Shown here in pieces: positions 43,129 through 52,353 of a stretch of 64,000 bases of DNA. Under the pieces are notes generated by a model, which was given only the letters and a program-made list of their open reading frames with translations, made no database searches and was not told the DNA's origin. A program made the position numbers and the translations under genes. The stretch comes from an uncultured Lachnospiraceae bacterium (GTDB taxonomy: Bacteria; Bacillota; Clostridia; Lachnospirales; Lachnospiraceae), in NCBI GenBank assembly GCA_900549995.1, contig URQQ01000011.1, forward strand, positions 1 through 64,000. Reading direction: 5' to 3'. How positions within the stretch are numbered: the stretch's first letter is position 1; every line of letters starts with the position of its first letter.

Positions 43129-44616
43129 TTATTTTTCCGGGTAGAATCCGGATGGCGATTCTGAGAGATTGATCATGATATTTTTCATCTGTGTATAATG
43201 ATCCAGAATTACTTTGTGGGTTTCCCGTCCGATACCGGAAGCTTTATAACCGCCGAACGGTGCGCCTTCCGGAATTGCGTTGTAAGTATTTACCCACATA
43301 CGCCCGGTTTCAATTGCGCGGGATACACGGATCGCCCGGTTGATATCTCTCGTCCATACCGCACCGCCTAAGCCATAGTCATTGTCATTTGCCAGAGCAA
43401 TGACTTCATCCTCATCTCTGAATTTTATAATACATGCAACCGGTCCAAAGATTTCTTCCCTTGCAACACGCATATCATTAGTAACATTGGTTAAGAGGGT
43501 AGGACGCATGAAACATCCTTTTGCCAGATCGCCTTCGTCTGCACGGACACCGCCGCAGGCGACAACGGCACCTTCCTGTTTGCCAATCTCAATATAGTTT
43601 AGAATCTTCTTCAGCTGTCCTTCGTTGATCTGTGAGCCCATCTGGGTATCCATCTCCCATGGCATGCCGACGGTTACCTTGTTGAACTGTTTGACAGCTT
43701 CTTCCACGAAACGGTCATAGATGCCTTCCTGTACAAATACACGGGAGCCTGCACAGCACACCTGTCCCTGATTGAACAGAATACCAAGCTGAAGCCCATC
43801 CATTGCCATATCCCATTTGCAGTCATCAAAGAAGATACTTGCAGATTTACCGCCAAGTTCCAGAGTAGAAGGAATGAGACGCTCTGCAGCTGCACATGCA
43901 ACACAGCCTCCGATCTCGGTAGATCCGGTGAAAGCCAGTTTACGGAATCCAGGGTGATCTAATATGTACTGTCCTGATTTGGAACCGGAACCGGTAATTA
44001 CATTGAAGACACCTGCCGGAATAACATCCCCTACAAGTCTTGCAAGTTCCAGTACACTTAAAGGCGTGGCACTTGACGGTTTAAATACAGTACAGCAGCC
44101 GCTTGCAAGTACAGGGGCAAGTTTCCATGCGGCCATTAAGAACGGGAAGTTCCAGGGAACAATCTGCCCGACAACACCAATCGGCTCTCTTAAGATCAGG
44201 CTTAAAGTGTCTTCTCCAAGCATGGTAGCGCTGCCTTCCTCTGCCATAATACATCCGGCAAAATACCGGAAATGCCGGGAAGAATAGGGGATGTCAATGG
44301 TCATTGTCTCGCGGATTGGCTTTCCGTTATCCATGGACTCAACCATTGCCAGATGTTCTGCATTCTCATCAATGATATCTGCAATTTTATTTAATATCGC
44401 GGCACGCTCATTCACGGAAGTTTTTTTCCATGTTTCAAATGCGTTCCATGCAGCAGTGACAGCTTCATCGACATCTTCTTTCGTTGCCTGTGCGCAGGAA
44501 GCAAGTAATTCCCCGTTCGCAGGGCAGGAGGTCTGGAATGTGGCGCCGTCTGAGGCATCTTTCCACTGACCGTTTATATATAATTGATAAGTCTCCTGTA
44601 AATTTAGTCTTCCCAT
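43129..44616 (-). CDS. NAD(P)-dependent aldehyde dehydrogenase
   Basis: 495-residue ALDH superfamily enzyme oxidising an aldehyde to its acid. Visible: cofactor-binding PWNFPFLMAAWKLAPVLASG, FTGSTEIGG, the general base Glu in TLELGGKSA, nucleophile Cys in FNQGQVCCAGSR, and EEIFGPV. Length and motifs fit broad-specificity enzymes of the betaine/acetaldehyde group; substrate is not predictable. The gene is transcribed alone from a good promoter at 44675-44703, ends at a shared terminator, and is well separated from both neighbours. Confidence 0.93.
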   Translation of the reverse strand: MGRLNLQETYQLYINGQWKDASDGATFQTSCPANGELLASCAQATKEDVDEAVTAAWNAFETWKKTSVNERAAILNKIADIIDENAEHLAMVESMDNGKPIRETMTIDIPYSSRHFRYFAGCIMAEEGSATMLGEDTLSLILREPIGVVGQIVPWNFPFLMAAWKLAPVLASGCCTVFKPSSATPLSVLELARLVGDVIPAGVFNVITGSGSKSGQYILDHPGFRKLAFTGSTEIGGCVACAAAERLIPSTLELGGKSASIFFDDCKWDMAMDGLQLGILFNQGQVCCAGSRVFVQEGIYDRFVEEAVKQFNKVTVGMPWEMDTQMGSQINEGQLKKILNYIEIGKQEGAVVACGGVRADEGDLAKGCFMRPTLLTNVTNDMRVAREEIFGPVACIIKFRDEDEVIALANDNDYGLGGAVWTRDINRAIRVSRAIETGRMWVNTYNAIPEGAPFGGYKASGIGRETHKVILDHYTQMKNIMINLSESPSGFYPEK

Positions 44617-44674
44617 AATGAAAAACCTCTCTTTCTGTTAACAAATGACCTGGTTTGAAAGTTCCTATGACATG

Positions 44675-44703
44675 ATTATACCAGTATTAGATTTTTTATT
44701 CAA
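44675..44703 (-). promoter_or_regulatory. Promoter of the aldehyde dehydrogenase gene
   Basis: On the minus strand: TTGAAT (44698-44703), a 17-base spacer, TATAAT (44675-44680) with an extended TGG just before it. Confidence 0.75.
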
Positions 44704-45004
44704 TAAAATGTGCATAAAAATATGAAAATTATATAAAATAACTAACAATTGATATATAATTAACAAAAAGTCTGAAAAATAATTAACACAGCAAAAACAG
44801 ATATATTGCCGCAAATACAGCTTTTTATTATTGAAAATAAAATTTTATGTAACAAAAATGAAAAATAATATATAGAAAATGTGAAATGATTGACACATAA
44901 GGAAAGTATACGCAAGAAAATATTAAGTTATTTTTGTGAAAATTCATATTTCAGATTCTGCTGGTGTGTTATAATATAAACGGTATCATGGCGTATGGAA
45001 AGGA
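44704..45004. other. Very A/T-rich intergenic region
   Basis: About 300 bases with long A and T runs and no reading frame or structured RNA that I recognise. The only clear signal is an extended -10, TGTTATAAT (44967-44975), 30 bases before the LUD-domain gene, with no good -35. The composition suggests curved DNA or upstream promoter elements. Confidence 0.5.
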
Positions 45005-45652
45005 ATGAATGTGATTATGGATCCAATGAAAGAAGCATATAAAAACAGAGCAGATGGAATTATTGAAAATCTGGGAAAACGTAACATAGAAGGATATTAC
45101 TGTGAGGACAGTAAAGCAGCAGTTTCCATGGCGCTTGGATTCATGGAACCTGGCGCATCTGTAAGCTGGGGAGGGTCGGAGACATTGAAAGAGTGCGGGA
45201 TGATGGAAGCGCTTCATTCTGCCGATTTTCACCTGATTGACAGAAAGACAGCGAAATCGGAGGAAGAACAGAGACGGTTATATCAGGAGGCAGCGGGGGC
45301 GGATTATTTTTTCATGAGTACGAACGCAATCACGCTGGATGGGGAACTCGTCAATATTGATGGAACCGGTAATCGCCTGGCCTGTCTGATACATGGTCCG
45401 AGACATGTGATTATCATGGCGGGAATGAATAAAGTGGCAGCTAATGTTGATGATGCAATGAGCAGGATCAGGAATGTGGCATCCCCTGCGAATGCAATAC
45501 GTCTGGGATATAAGACGCCCTGCCAGTCCACAGGGATCTGCTCAAACTGCCTGTCACCGGACTGCATGTGCTGCGAAGTAGTGATTACAAGAAAGTCCAG
45601 ACAGGATGAAAGGATAAAAGTGATTCTGATCGGAGAAGAGCTGGGATACTAG
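45005..45652 (+). CDS. LUD-domain protein, LutC/YkgG-like lactate utilisation type
   Basis: 215 residues in the LUD (DUF162) family, related to the LutC subunit of lactate dehydrogenase complexes. Typical stretches are GGSETLKECGMMEAL, FFMSTNAITLDGELVNIDGTGNRLACLIHGPRHVIIMAGMNKV and a Cys-rich end CSNCLSPDCMCC, which could bind metal. LutA and LutB partners are absent here, so it probably has a separate role. The start is uncertain: ATG at 45005, GTG at 45011 and ATG at 45017 all follow the GGAAAGGA site. Confidence 0.82.
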   Translation: MNVIMDPMKEAYKNRADGIIENLGKRNIEGYYCEDSKAAVSMALGFMEPGASVSWGGSETLKECGMMEALHSADFHLIDRKTAKSEEEQRRLYQEAAGADYFFMSTNAITLDGELVNIDGTGNRLACLIHGPRHVIIMAGMNKVAANVDDAMSRIRNVASPANAIRLGYKTPCQSTGICSNCLSPDCMCCEVVITRKSRQDERIKVILIGEELGY

Positions 45653-45682
45653 GGTGTGTATCTGTAAAACATGAAACAGTGT

Positions 45683-45727
45683 ACCAGGATGCAGAAATGA
45701 GACCGGGGAGCGGTGATGCATCCTGGT
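45683..45727 (+). terminator. Possible terminator after the LUD-domain gene
   Basis: ACCAGGATGC pairs perfectly with GCATCCTGGT around a 25-base loop and is followed by ATTTCTT. Confidence 0.55.
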
Positions 45728-45821
45728 ATTTCTTATAATACAGGGGACGGTGTGCCTTTGTATATTTATTGTTCTATAACCTGTAATCAGACGTAGTCAG
45801 TATACGAAAGGGGTGGCATAG

Positions 45822-46754
45822 ATGATGAAATTAGCAGCAAAAGCGGCGGCGGGCCATATGGCTTTTCGCATGGGAAGAAAAGATAAAAAGAGGAGAAAGG
45901 CCAGGAAGTTTCCGCAGGGAGTGGCTGCAAGGCTTGATATTAAGTATCTTCCGGATACAGACCGGGGGCATCTTCTGGATATCTATTATCCAAAATATAC
46001 CCATGAAAAACTGCCTTTGATCCTGAATATTCACGGGGGCGGGTTTGTATATGGATGCAAGGAGCTTAACAGAGAATTTAATATGAATATGGCGGCACAG
46101 GGGTACACTGTGATCAGTGTGAATTATCGATTGGTTCCGAAAGTTGTGCTCAGAGAGCAGATTCAGGATATACTGGATGCCCTGCAGTGGATTGCCGGAC
46201 ATGATGACCAGTACCCATATGATCTGAATCATGTATACATAACCGGTGATTCGGAAGGTGCATTTCTGGGTCTTTATGCCGGAGCTGTCAGCGGAAGTGC
46301 GAAGCTTCAGAAGATATTTAAAACAGAGGGGGTTCAATTTAAAATCAGGGCATTTGGATTTATCTCGGGAGTATTTTATACAGGGAAAAAGGAACAGTTC
46401 GGGAAGATTTGGCCTTTGCTCTATAAGAACAGGGAGAGGAAGGAGAAGTACTATCCTTATCTTAAGAATCCGGGCGGCATTCTCAAAAATTATAAAATGC
46501 CTCCATGTTATCTTGTATCAGATGATGAAGACAGGGCAGAAGGGCACAGCAAGGAATTCGTACAGCTTCTTTCAAAGTATGGATATATATACCAGTTTCA
46601 TACATGGAAACCTATGGAAGGCAGAGAGCTGGAAGAGGCTTTCTGTGTAAGGCATCCTTCCTGGGAGGAGAGTAAATCTACAATACAGGAAATGCTGTCA
46701 TTTTTTGAGCAGAGTATGTCTGTCAGTCTGGAAGAAATGATTAGAAATGAATGA
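45822..46754 (+). CDS. Alpha/beta hydrolase, HSL/esterase-like
   Basis: 310-residue alpha/beta-fold hydrolase. The oxyanion motif HGGGFVYG (near residue 70) and nucleophile elbow GDSEGA (Ser near 142) match the hormone-sensitive lipase branch. An acidic residue in YLVSDDEDRAEGHS and a late His could complete the triad. The N-terminus is basic and hydrophilic with no signal peptide. AAAGGGG precedes two adjacent ATG codons. A carboxylesterase or deacetylase role is likely; the substrate is unknown. Confidence 0.8.
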   Translation: MMKLAAKAAAGHMAFRMGRKDKKRRKARKFPQGVAARLDIKYLPDTDRGHLLDIYYPKYTHEKLPLILNIHGGGFVYGCKELNREFNMNMAAQGYTVISVNYRLVPKVVLREQIQDILDALQWIAGHDDQYPYDLNHVYITGDSEGAFLGLYAGAVSGSAKLQKIFKTEGVQFKIRAFGFISGVFYTGKKEQFGKIWPLLYKNRERKEKYYPYLKNPGGILKNYKMPPCYLVSDDEDRAEGHSKEFVQLLSKYGYIYQFHTWKPMEGRELEEAFCVRHPSWEESKSTIQEMLSFFEQSMSVSLEEMIRNE

Positions 46755-46909
46755 TGTGTGCGCAATAAAGAAACAAATGTCCGTGGTACGCGAAAAAAAG
46801 CTGGAGAAAGAATTCATTTTATGATATACTAGGAAGAACATGCATGGCCTGGATGAATCAGAATCCTTCTGACAGGCTTTCAAATACCAGAGGAAAAGGA
46901 CGTGAAACA

Positions 46910-48199
46910 ATGAGTGATGTAAGAACAGTAAAGGTTGCGCTTTTAGGATTGGGTACGGTGGGAACCGGAGTATATAAGCTGATCAAAAGACAGTCAAAAG
47001 AGATGGAGAACAAAATTGGGGCCAAATTAGAGATTGCCTCAATTCTTGTGCATAATATGAAGAAAATCAGAGACGGGGTAGATCAGTCTCTGCTTACGGA
47101 TAACTGGAAGGAAATTGCAGAAAATGAGGAAATTTCGATTGTCATTGAGGTGATGGGAGGAATTGAGCCTGCCCGTACAATGATTCTGGAAGCGTTAAAC
47201 GCGGGAAAGAACGTGGTGACGGCAAACAAGGATCTTGTGGCGGAGTATGGCAGGGAACTTTTTCAGGCCGCGGAGAAGAACCACAGGGATTTTATGTTTG
47301 AGGCAGCTGTCGCAGGCGGTATTCCGATCATCCGGCCTTTGAAGCAATGCCTTGCCGGTAATAATATCACAGAGGTTGTCGGGATTGTCAATGGAACAAC
47401 CAATTATATTCTCACAAAAATGTTTGAGAAGGATATGGAATTTGAGGACGCGCTGGAGAGAGCGACGGAACTTGGGTATGCGGAAGCAGATCCGACGGCT
47501 GATATCGAAGGATATGATGCCGGCAGAAAAGTGGCGATTATGGCTTCTATCGCATTTCATTCCAGAGTGGTATTTCAGGATGTAAAGATTGAGGGAATCA
47601 CGAAGATCACATCGAAGGATATTCAGTGTGCGAAGAATTTTGGCTGTGTGATCAAGCTTCTCGGTGTGGCGAGAAATACGCCGGAAGGAATCGAGGCGGC
47701 AGTGCATCCGATGCTGATCGAAAATGACCATCCGCTGGCGGCTGTGAGAGGTGCATTTAATGCCGTATTTGTTCATGGAGATGCGGTCGGAGATGCAATG
47801 TTCTATGGAAAAGGAGCAGGAGAGCTGCCGACGGCCAGCGCAATCATGGGCGATGTCATAGATGTGGCAAGAAATATAGCCTATCAGTGTAATGGCCGGA
47901 TCAGCTGTACCTGTTATAATGAACTGCCGATCCGGTTGGCAGGAGAGAGTGAAAATAAATACTTCCTGCGTATGAATGTGGTAGACCGCCCAGGGGTACT
48001 GGCACAGATTGCCCAGGTGTTCGGCAGCAATGAAGTCAGCATTTCCAAAGTGACACAGAAAGCCGAGAGCAGAAAATGTGCAGAACTGGTAATCATTACG
48101 GATGTTGTGAAAGAAAGCAACATGGCAAAATCTATGGAGATATTAAAAGATATGCCGATCATTAAAGAAGTGAACAGTATGATCCGTGTATATGCATAA
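46910..48199 (+). CDS. hom: Homoserine dehydrogenase
   Basis: Converts aspartate semialdehyde to homoserine for threonine and methionine synthesis. 429 residues: Rossmann motif VALLGLGTVGTGVYKLI at the N-terminus, VTANKDLVAEYG, catalytic-domain EAAVAGGIPIIRPL and VNGTTNYILT, then a C-terminal ACT domain (FLRMNVVDRPGVLAQIAQVFG), which commonly senses threonine. The ATG at 46910 with AAAGGA nine bases upstream is preferred to an ATG 66 bases earlier. Confidence 0.96.
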   Translation: MSDVRTVKVALLGLGTVGTGVYKLIKRQSKEMENKIGAKLEIASILVHNMKKIRDGVDQSLLTDNWKEIAENEEISIVIEVMGGIEPARTMILEALNAGKNVVTANKDLVAEYGRELFQAAEKNHRDFMFEAAVAGGIPIIRPLKQCLAGNNITEVVGIVNGTTNYILTKMFEKDMEFEDALERATELGYAEADPTADIEGYDAGRKVAIMASIAFHSRVVFQDVKIEGITKITSKDIQCAKNFGCVIKLLGVARNTPEGIEAAVHPMLIENDHPLAAVRGAFNAVFVHGDAVGDAMFYGKGAGELPTASAIMGDVIDVARNIAYQCNGRISCTCYNELPIRLAGESENKYFLRMNVVDRPGVLAQIAQVFGSNEVSISKVTQKAESRKCAELVIITDVVKESNMAKSMEILKDMPIIKEVNSMIRVYA

Positions 48200-48212
48200 A
48201 GAAGTGGTTGAT

Positions 48213-48239
48213 GGAGCAGGTGGATTATTCACCTGCTTC
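48213..48239. terminator. Shared hairpin between hom and the lipoprotein gene
   Basis: GGAGCAGGTG pairs with CACCTGCTTC (one G:U) around seven bases. It overlaps the last codons of the convergent lipoprotein gene. Confidence 0.55.
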
Positions 48240-48755
48240 ATCTGTCTGGCTTTCTACACGGAGCAGCTGCTTCAGGGAGGTTTCGGAATCAGATAACTGG
48301 CCTTTCAGGTCTTCGGCCATCCGTTCCTGGATGCAGTAGTCGGTATAGGAGAGTGTGTTGTTTTTATACTGGATTTCCAGGTTGTCGTCATAGGCATCAA
48401 TTCGTTCAACGAGCTGCTTGATCTCATTTTTCATGTCAAAATACTGGGACATCCGTTCTTCTTTGGTTCCGGCAGGAACGACAGCTTTGATATTTTCCTT
48501 CATCCGGTCAACGGAAGCTGTCAAACCTTCAAGACTTGCAGCCGTTTTGCTTTCGGCCTGTGATGTGTTGACTGTTCTGGTTTCTTTTTCTTCTTTCTGT
48601 GCCTGCAATTCGGCAATCGCATCTTCGATCTGTGTCATTTTTTCTTCCAGAGCCAGCAGTTTATCATCTTCTTTGGAACTGCAGCCTGTAAAAGAAGCGC
48701 AGGACAACAGGACAGCGCAAAGGACAGGAATCAGTTTTATTTTATGTTTTCTCAT
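48225..48755 (-). CDS. Coiled-coil lipoprotein of unknown function
   Basis: 176 residues with a lipoprotein signal peptide ending in a lipobox-like SFTGC (Cys25). The remainder is almost entirely charged and helical, with heptad-like spacing (LLALEEKMTQIEDAIAELQAQ near 33-53 and a later block near 100-135). No enzyme motif is visible. It is transcribed alone, convergent with hom. A structural or envelope-associated role is plausible but unsupported. Confidence 0.75.
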   Translation of the reverse strand: MRKHKIKLIPVLCAVLLSCASFTGCSSKEDDKLLALEEKMTQIEDAIAELQAQKEEKETRTVNTSQAESKTAASLEGLTASVDRMKENIKAVVPAGTKEERMSQYFDMKNEIKQLVERIDAYDDNLEIQYKNNTLSYTDYCIQERMAEDLKGQLSDSETSLKQLLRVESQTDEAGE

Positions 48756-48887
48756 GATTTATTACACCTTTCTTTTTCCGGAATCGGTTTTAGAATTACT
48801 ATTAGAATGAGCGATAACTTGAAAAATAAACATGCGAATTGTAAAAAAATCAGACTGTTTTGGTCAGAAATCCGTGGATACTCTATA

Positions 48888-48916
48888 TTGCCTTGGATGA
48901 AAGACTGTGATACAAT
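48888..48916 (+). promoter_or_regulatory. Promoter of folT
   Basis: TTGCCT (48888-48893), 17-base spacer, TACAAT (48911-48916) with an extended TGA just before the -10. Confidence 0.6.
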
Positions 48917-48941
48917 CGTTTAGTAAAAATAAACAGATGAA

Positions 48942-49108
48942 CAGGCAGAGTAGAGAGATGTGCGTTAAGTGCCGGCTGGACGGGGAGTTGCCAGCAGGAC
49001 GAAAAGTATGAAAATACTTGCGGTACATGTCTCGCATCCCGCTGCTGCACATAACAGATATGGAAATACCTGCTGTGCGTGGCGAAGGACACTGCAAAGG
49101 AGGTATTT
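48942..49108 (+). promoter_or_regulatory. Tetrahydrofolate (THF) riboswitch with SD-sequestering helix
   Basis: The core GAGTAG..., GCGTTAAGTGCCGG (48962-48975), GGGAGTTGCC and the closing CATCCCGCTGC match the folT-type THF riboswitch. The following platform holds AAATACCT (49064-49071), which can pair with AGGTATTT (49101-49108). That second arm includes the end of the ribosome site AAAGGAGG (49096-49103). Ligand control of translation is therefore likely. Its position before a folate transporter supports the call. Confidence 0.9.
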
Positions 49109-49111
49109 TTT

Positions 49112-49666
49112 ATGGAACATATGAAGTCACAGTTTTTGAATTCTTTTAGAGAGTTAAGGCAGCTGCGGACGCTCGTAGTGACGGCGATGATGATTGCCGT
49201 AGCGGTAGTTCTTGGGTTCTACAGTGTACAGCTGACCGATTTTCTGAAAATCAGTTTTGCATTTCTGGCAAATGAGGTGACTGCGCTGCTTTTTGGACCG
49301 GCGGTCGGAGGGATTATGGCCGGAGTTGCGGATATTGTCAAGTATCTTCTGAAACCGACGGGACCATTCTTTTTCGGGTTTACATTCGATGCAATTGTTG
49401 GCGGCGTGATCTACGGAATGATTCTGTACCGCAGACCGCTGACATTTCAGAGGATTTTCGCCGCAAAGCTTACGGTCATGGTCATTGTCAATCTTCTGCT
49501 TAATACTTACTGGCTTACGGTGATGTATGGAAGCTCAATGGCAGCAGTGCTTCCGGCCAGAATTGTAAAAGAGTGTCTCATGCTTCCGGTTGAAACGGCG
49601 CTTCTGTACACTGTGGTGCGTATGATGACGAAAGCAAAAATTGTGGCACTTTTAAAGGCACAGTAA
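49112..49666 (+). CDS. folT: Folate ECF transporter S component
   Basis: 184-residue substrate-binding membrane subunit that works with the shared EcfA-EcfA'-EcfT energy module, not in this window. It has about six hydrophobic helices, the conserved early LRTLVVTAMMIAVAVVLG with the AxxxA-type helix that contacts EcfT, and FLANEVTALLFGPAVGGIMAGVADIVKYLLKPTG. Specificity for folate follows from similarity to FolT and from the THF riboswitch directly upstream. The ATG at 49112 follows AAAGGAGG. Confidence 0.92.
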   Translation: MEHMKSQFLNSFRELRQLRTLVVTAMMIAVAVVLGFYSVQLTDFLKISFAFLANEVTALLFGPAVGGIMAGVADIVKYLLKPTGPFFFGFTFDAIVGGVIYGMILYRRPLTFQRIFAAKLTVMVIVNLLLNTYWLTVMYGSSMAAVLPARIVKECLMLPVETALLYTVVRMMTKAKIVALLKAQ

Positions 49667-49696
49667 TGAACGGATTTACAAAAGAGGGGAAGTATT

Positions 49697-51046
49697 ATGA
49701 TCAGGGATATGACGGCGGGAAATCCGTCGAACATCATTATCAGCTATTCGGTTCCGATTGTGCTCAGCGGGATGTTTCAACAGTTTTATAATATAGCAGA
49801 CAGTCTGATTGCGGGAAAATATGCCGGGGTGAATGCCCTGGCAGCAGTCGGGGCATCTTATCCGATTACAATGCTCTTTATTGCGGTGGCAACGGGAGCG
49901 GGGATGGGATGTTCCGTCGTTATCTCACAGATTTTCGGGGAAAAGAATTACCGGAGCATGAAGACGGCGGCATCTACGGCTGTATTTTCAATGCTGTTTT
50001 TAAGCATGCTTCTGACTGCGGTTGGATTACTGGCAAATAATGTGTTGATGAAGCTGATGAATACTCCGGGAGAAGTATTCAAAGACGGGGCACTTTATTT
50101 AAGGATTTACTTTTGCGGGCTTTTGTTTTTATTTCTCTATAATATTTCAACGGCTATTTTCAACGGACTCGGGGATTCGAGGACGCCGCTGTATTTTCTT
50201 ATTTTTTCTTCTTTGTTTAATATTATACTGGATTATGTATTTGTGGCAGTACTTCATATGGGAGTTGCCGGAGTTGCGTGGGCCACGTTTATTGCGCAGG
50301 GGATATCGTCTGTTCTGTCAGCAGTGACGCTTCTTCACAGGCTGAGGGCGATTGTGTCGGAAGGAAAGACACAGTGGTTTGAAAAAGCACTGTTTTTGAA
50401 AATGAGCAGGATTGCGGTTCCAAGTATCATACAACAGTCTGTGGTATCGATTGGACAGCTGTTAGTACAGGCGCTTGTCAACAGTTATGGAGCTTCTGTG
50501 ATTGCAGGATATTCGGCGGCGATTAAGCTGGATTCATTCTTTAAAATGACGATTATCAGTATTTCCAACGGAGTTTCAAGCTTTACAGCACAGAACGCAG
50601 GGGCGAGGAAACTTGACCGGGTAAAGAAGGGTGGTTTTGCCGCTGGAAAAATGTGTCTGCTATACAGCGTTGTATCTGTCGTGATTGTGAGAATTGCGGG
50701 GAAATTTATGATTGGCTGGTTCATCAGCGCGGACACGAGTGATAAGATTACAAAACAGGTACTTTCTGTAGGGACGACTTATATGAATGTGGTGACATTA
50801 TTTTATTTTGCGTGTGCAGTGCTTCTGATCTGCAATGGGGTTATGCGGGGCACCGGATATATGTGCGGCTTCACGGTTACCACATTTACAGATCTTACTC
50901 TCCGGGTGGCCGGGGCGTATATTTTGGCATATTTTATCGGATATAATGCAATCTGGTGGTCGATTCCGATTGGGTGGACTGTGGGAATGTGCATTGCACT
51001 TTGCTTTATCCTGAAGGGGAAATGGAAAAAAGCATGGGAATCGTAA
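49697..51046 (+). CDS. MATE-family efflux transporter
   Basis: 449-residue multidrug and toxin extrusion protein with about 12 helices in two related halves. Typical features are MTAGNPSNIIISYSVPIVLSGMFQQFYNIADSLIAGKYAG in helix 1 and the second-half repeat AVPSIIQQSVVSIGQLLVQALVNSYG. Substrate and coupling ion are unknown. It begins 30 bases after folT and could be read from the same promoter, so expression may partly follow folate status. AGAGGGGAAG precedes the ATG. Confidence 0.93.
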   Translation: MIRDMTAGNPSNIIISYSVPIVLSGMFQQFYNIADSLIAGKYAGVNALAAVGASYPITMLFIAVATGAGMGCSVVISQIFGEKNYRSMKTAASTAVFSMLFLSMLLTAVGLLANNVLMKLMNTPGEVFKDGALYLRIYFCGLLFLFLYNISTAIFNGLGDSRTPLYFLIFSSLFNIILDYVFVAVLHMGVAGVAWATFIAQGISSVLSAVTLLHRLRAIVSEGKTQWFEKALFLKMSRIAVPSIIQQSVVSIGQLLVQALVNSYGASVIAGYSAAIKLDSFFKMTIISISNGVSSFTAQNAGARKLDRVKKGGFAAGKMCLLYSVVSVVIVRIAGKFMIGWFISADTSDKITKQVLSVGTTYMNVVTLFYFACAVLLICNGVMRGTGYMCGFTVTTFTDLTLRVAGAYILAYFIGYNAIWWSIPIGWTVGMCIALCFILKGKWKKAWES

Positions 51047-51078
51047 AAGGAAAGGCTTTGAATAAAGAAAAATAAAGA

Positions 51079-51118
51079 AGGGCATTCTTAACTGTAAAGG
51101 TTGGGAGTGTCTTTTTTT
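51079..51118 (+). terminator. Terminator after the MATE gene
   Basis: GGCATTCTTAAC pairs with GTTGGGAGTGTC through several G:U pairs and runs into seven T. Confidence 0.8.
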
Positions 51119-51173
51119 GTACAGAACGCAGGGGCTTAAAAAATCAGTGATAAAAAGTGATCAACTAAAAACC

Positions 51174-51226
51174 TTGTGCTAATGGTTAGTCTATGCTAAC
51201 ATATATGTAAATGAGAATCATAATCA
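51174..51226 (+). promoter_or_regulatory. Promoter with Fur box before the DUF3793 operon
   Basis: TTGTGC (51174-51179) and TAACAT (51197-51202) are 17 bases apart with an extended TGC before the -10. TGAGAATCATAATCA (51212-51226) matches the 7-1-7 Fur consensus at 13 of 15 positions and overlaps the expected start of transcription. Iron repression is the natural reading. Confidence 0.75.
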
Positions 51227-51252
51227 ATTAATCACTGACTAAGGAGGATATT

Positions 51253-51858
51253 ATGCCGGTAGCAGCAGAAGTCGTTTCATATATGCTGTCAAATGATGAT
51301 TTGACACAGAAAGTTCATTTTCAGATGATATTACAATGTGCACCGCTGCTGAAAGGAATAAAAGGTGCATGCACAATGAATGTAGAAAAGCGTTTTTTTC
51401 TGTTTGTACAGAATGCAGTTGAACAGACAGATCTTTCGTGCAGAATACTTTCTCAGAAGGATGAGAAATTTCTTCTTTTACTCTACCGGAAAGGATGGCT
51501 GGAAAGACAGATGGAGCAGCAGGAAATGCAAGAGTTTCTACGTCAGTTTGGGTATCACCAGATGGATCTTCAGGGAATGCTTGGTCATCTTTGTCTGAGG
51601 GCACAGCAGTTTGCAATGGAAGGAATGGGATTTCCGCATGAGATCGGGGCATTTCTTGGATATCCTCTCAGTGATGTGCAGGGGTTTCTGGAACACCAGG
51701 GCAGGCATGCACTGATGACGGGCTACTGGAAAGTTTACAGTAATCCGCTGAGAGCGAGAATGATTTTTGATTCTTATGACCGTGCAAAAGTATGCGCGGT
51801 GAATGAATATCTCACAGGCAGAAGCATTGCCCAGATCACAAGGCAGGCTTCTATATAA
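51253..51858 (+). CDS. DUF3793 family protein
   Basis: 201 residues, cytosolic, helical, rich in aromatic residues. It matches the DUF3793 family by its N-terminal HFQMILQCAPLLKGIKGACTMN, the central FLRQFGY and the block FPHEIGAFLGYPLSDVQGFLEHQG. The biochemical role is not established. It heads an operon with a flavodoxin and a DUF2325 protein behind a Fur box, so a role under iron limitation is inferred. AAGGAGGATATT precedes the ATG. Confidence 0.85.
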   Translation: MPVAAEVVSYMLSNDDLTQKVHFQMILQCAPLLKGIKGACTMNVEKRFFLFVQNAVEQTDLSCRILSQKDEKFLLLLYRKGWLERQMEQQEMQEFLRQFGYHQMDLQGMLGHLCLRAQQFAMEGMGFPHEIGAFLGYPLSDVQGFLEHQGRHALMTGYWKVYSNPLRARMIFDSYDRAKVCAVNEYLTGRSIAQITRQASI

Positions 51859-51886
51859 TAATCAAAGCATACGGGAGGATAGAAAA

Positions 51887-52318
51887 ATGAATATTTCAAT
51901 TGTATATTGGAGCGGTACGGGAAACACAAAGAGCATGGCGGAGGCTGTCGCGAAGGGAGCAGGCGCAGAAGGAGCGGAAGTGAAACTTATGGAAGTGTCT
52001 GCGGCAGATGCAAAGTCTCTTGCGCAGGAAAATGCATTTGCTCTGGGATGCCCCTCTATGGGTGCTGAACAGCTGGAGGAAGCAGAGATGGAACCCTTTG
52101 TAGAGGAGCTTATACCTCTGGTTTCTGGCAGGCATATTCTGCTGTTCGGATCTTATGGATGGGGAGACGGAGAGTGGATGCGCGACTGGGAAGACCGGAT
52201 GAAAGCAACAGGGGCTGTTCTGATTGGAGGAGAAGGTATCATTGCGAATGAAACGCCGGATGACGAGATACTTTTGAAGCTGGAAGAGGCAGGAAGGGAA
52301 CTGGCACAGCTGGCCTGA
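51887..52318 (+). CDS. Flavodoxin
   Basis: 143-residue FMN electron carrier. The phosphate-binding loop SGTGNTKSMAEAV is at the N-terminus; GCPSMGAEQLEE and GSYGWGDGEWMRDWEDR provide the isoalloxazine-binding loops. Flavodoxins replace ferredoxin when iron is scarce, which fits the Fur box upstream of the operon. The ATG at 51887 with GGGAGGATAG is preferred to an upstream codon overlapping DUF3793. Confidence 0.94.
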   Translation: MNISIVYWSGTGNTKSMAEAVAKGAGAEGAEVKLMEVSAADAKSLAQENAFALGCPSMGAEQLEEAEMEPFVEELIPLVSGRHILLFGSYGWGDGEWMRDWEDRMKATGAVLIGGEGIIANETPDDEILLKLEEAGRELAQLA

Positions 52319-52353
52319 AAGCTGATACATAAGAGTATGGAAAGGAGACAGAT

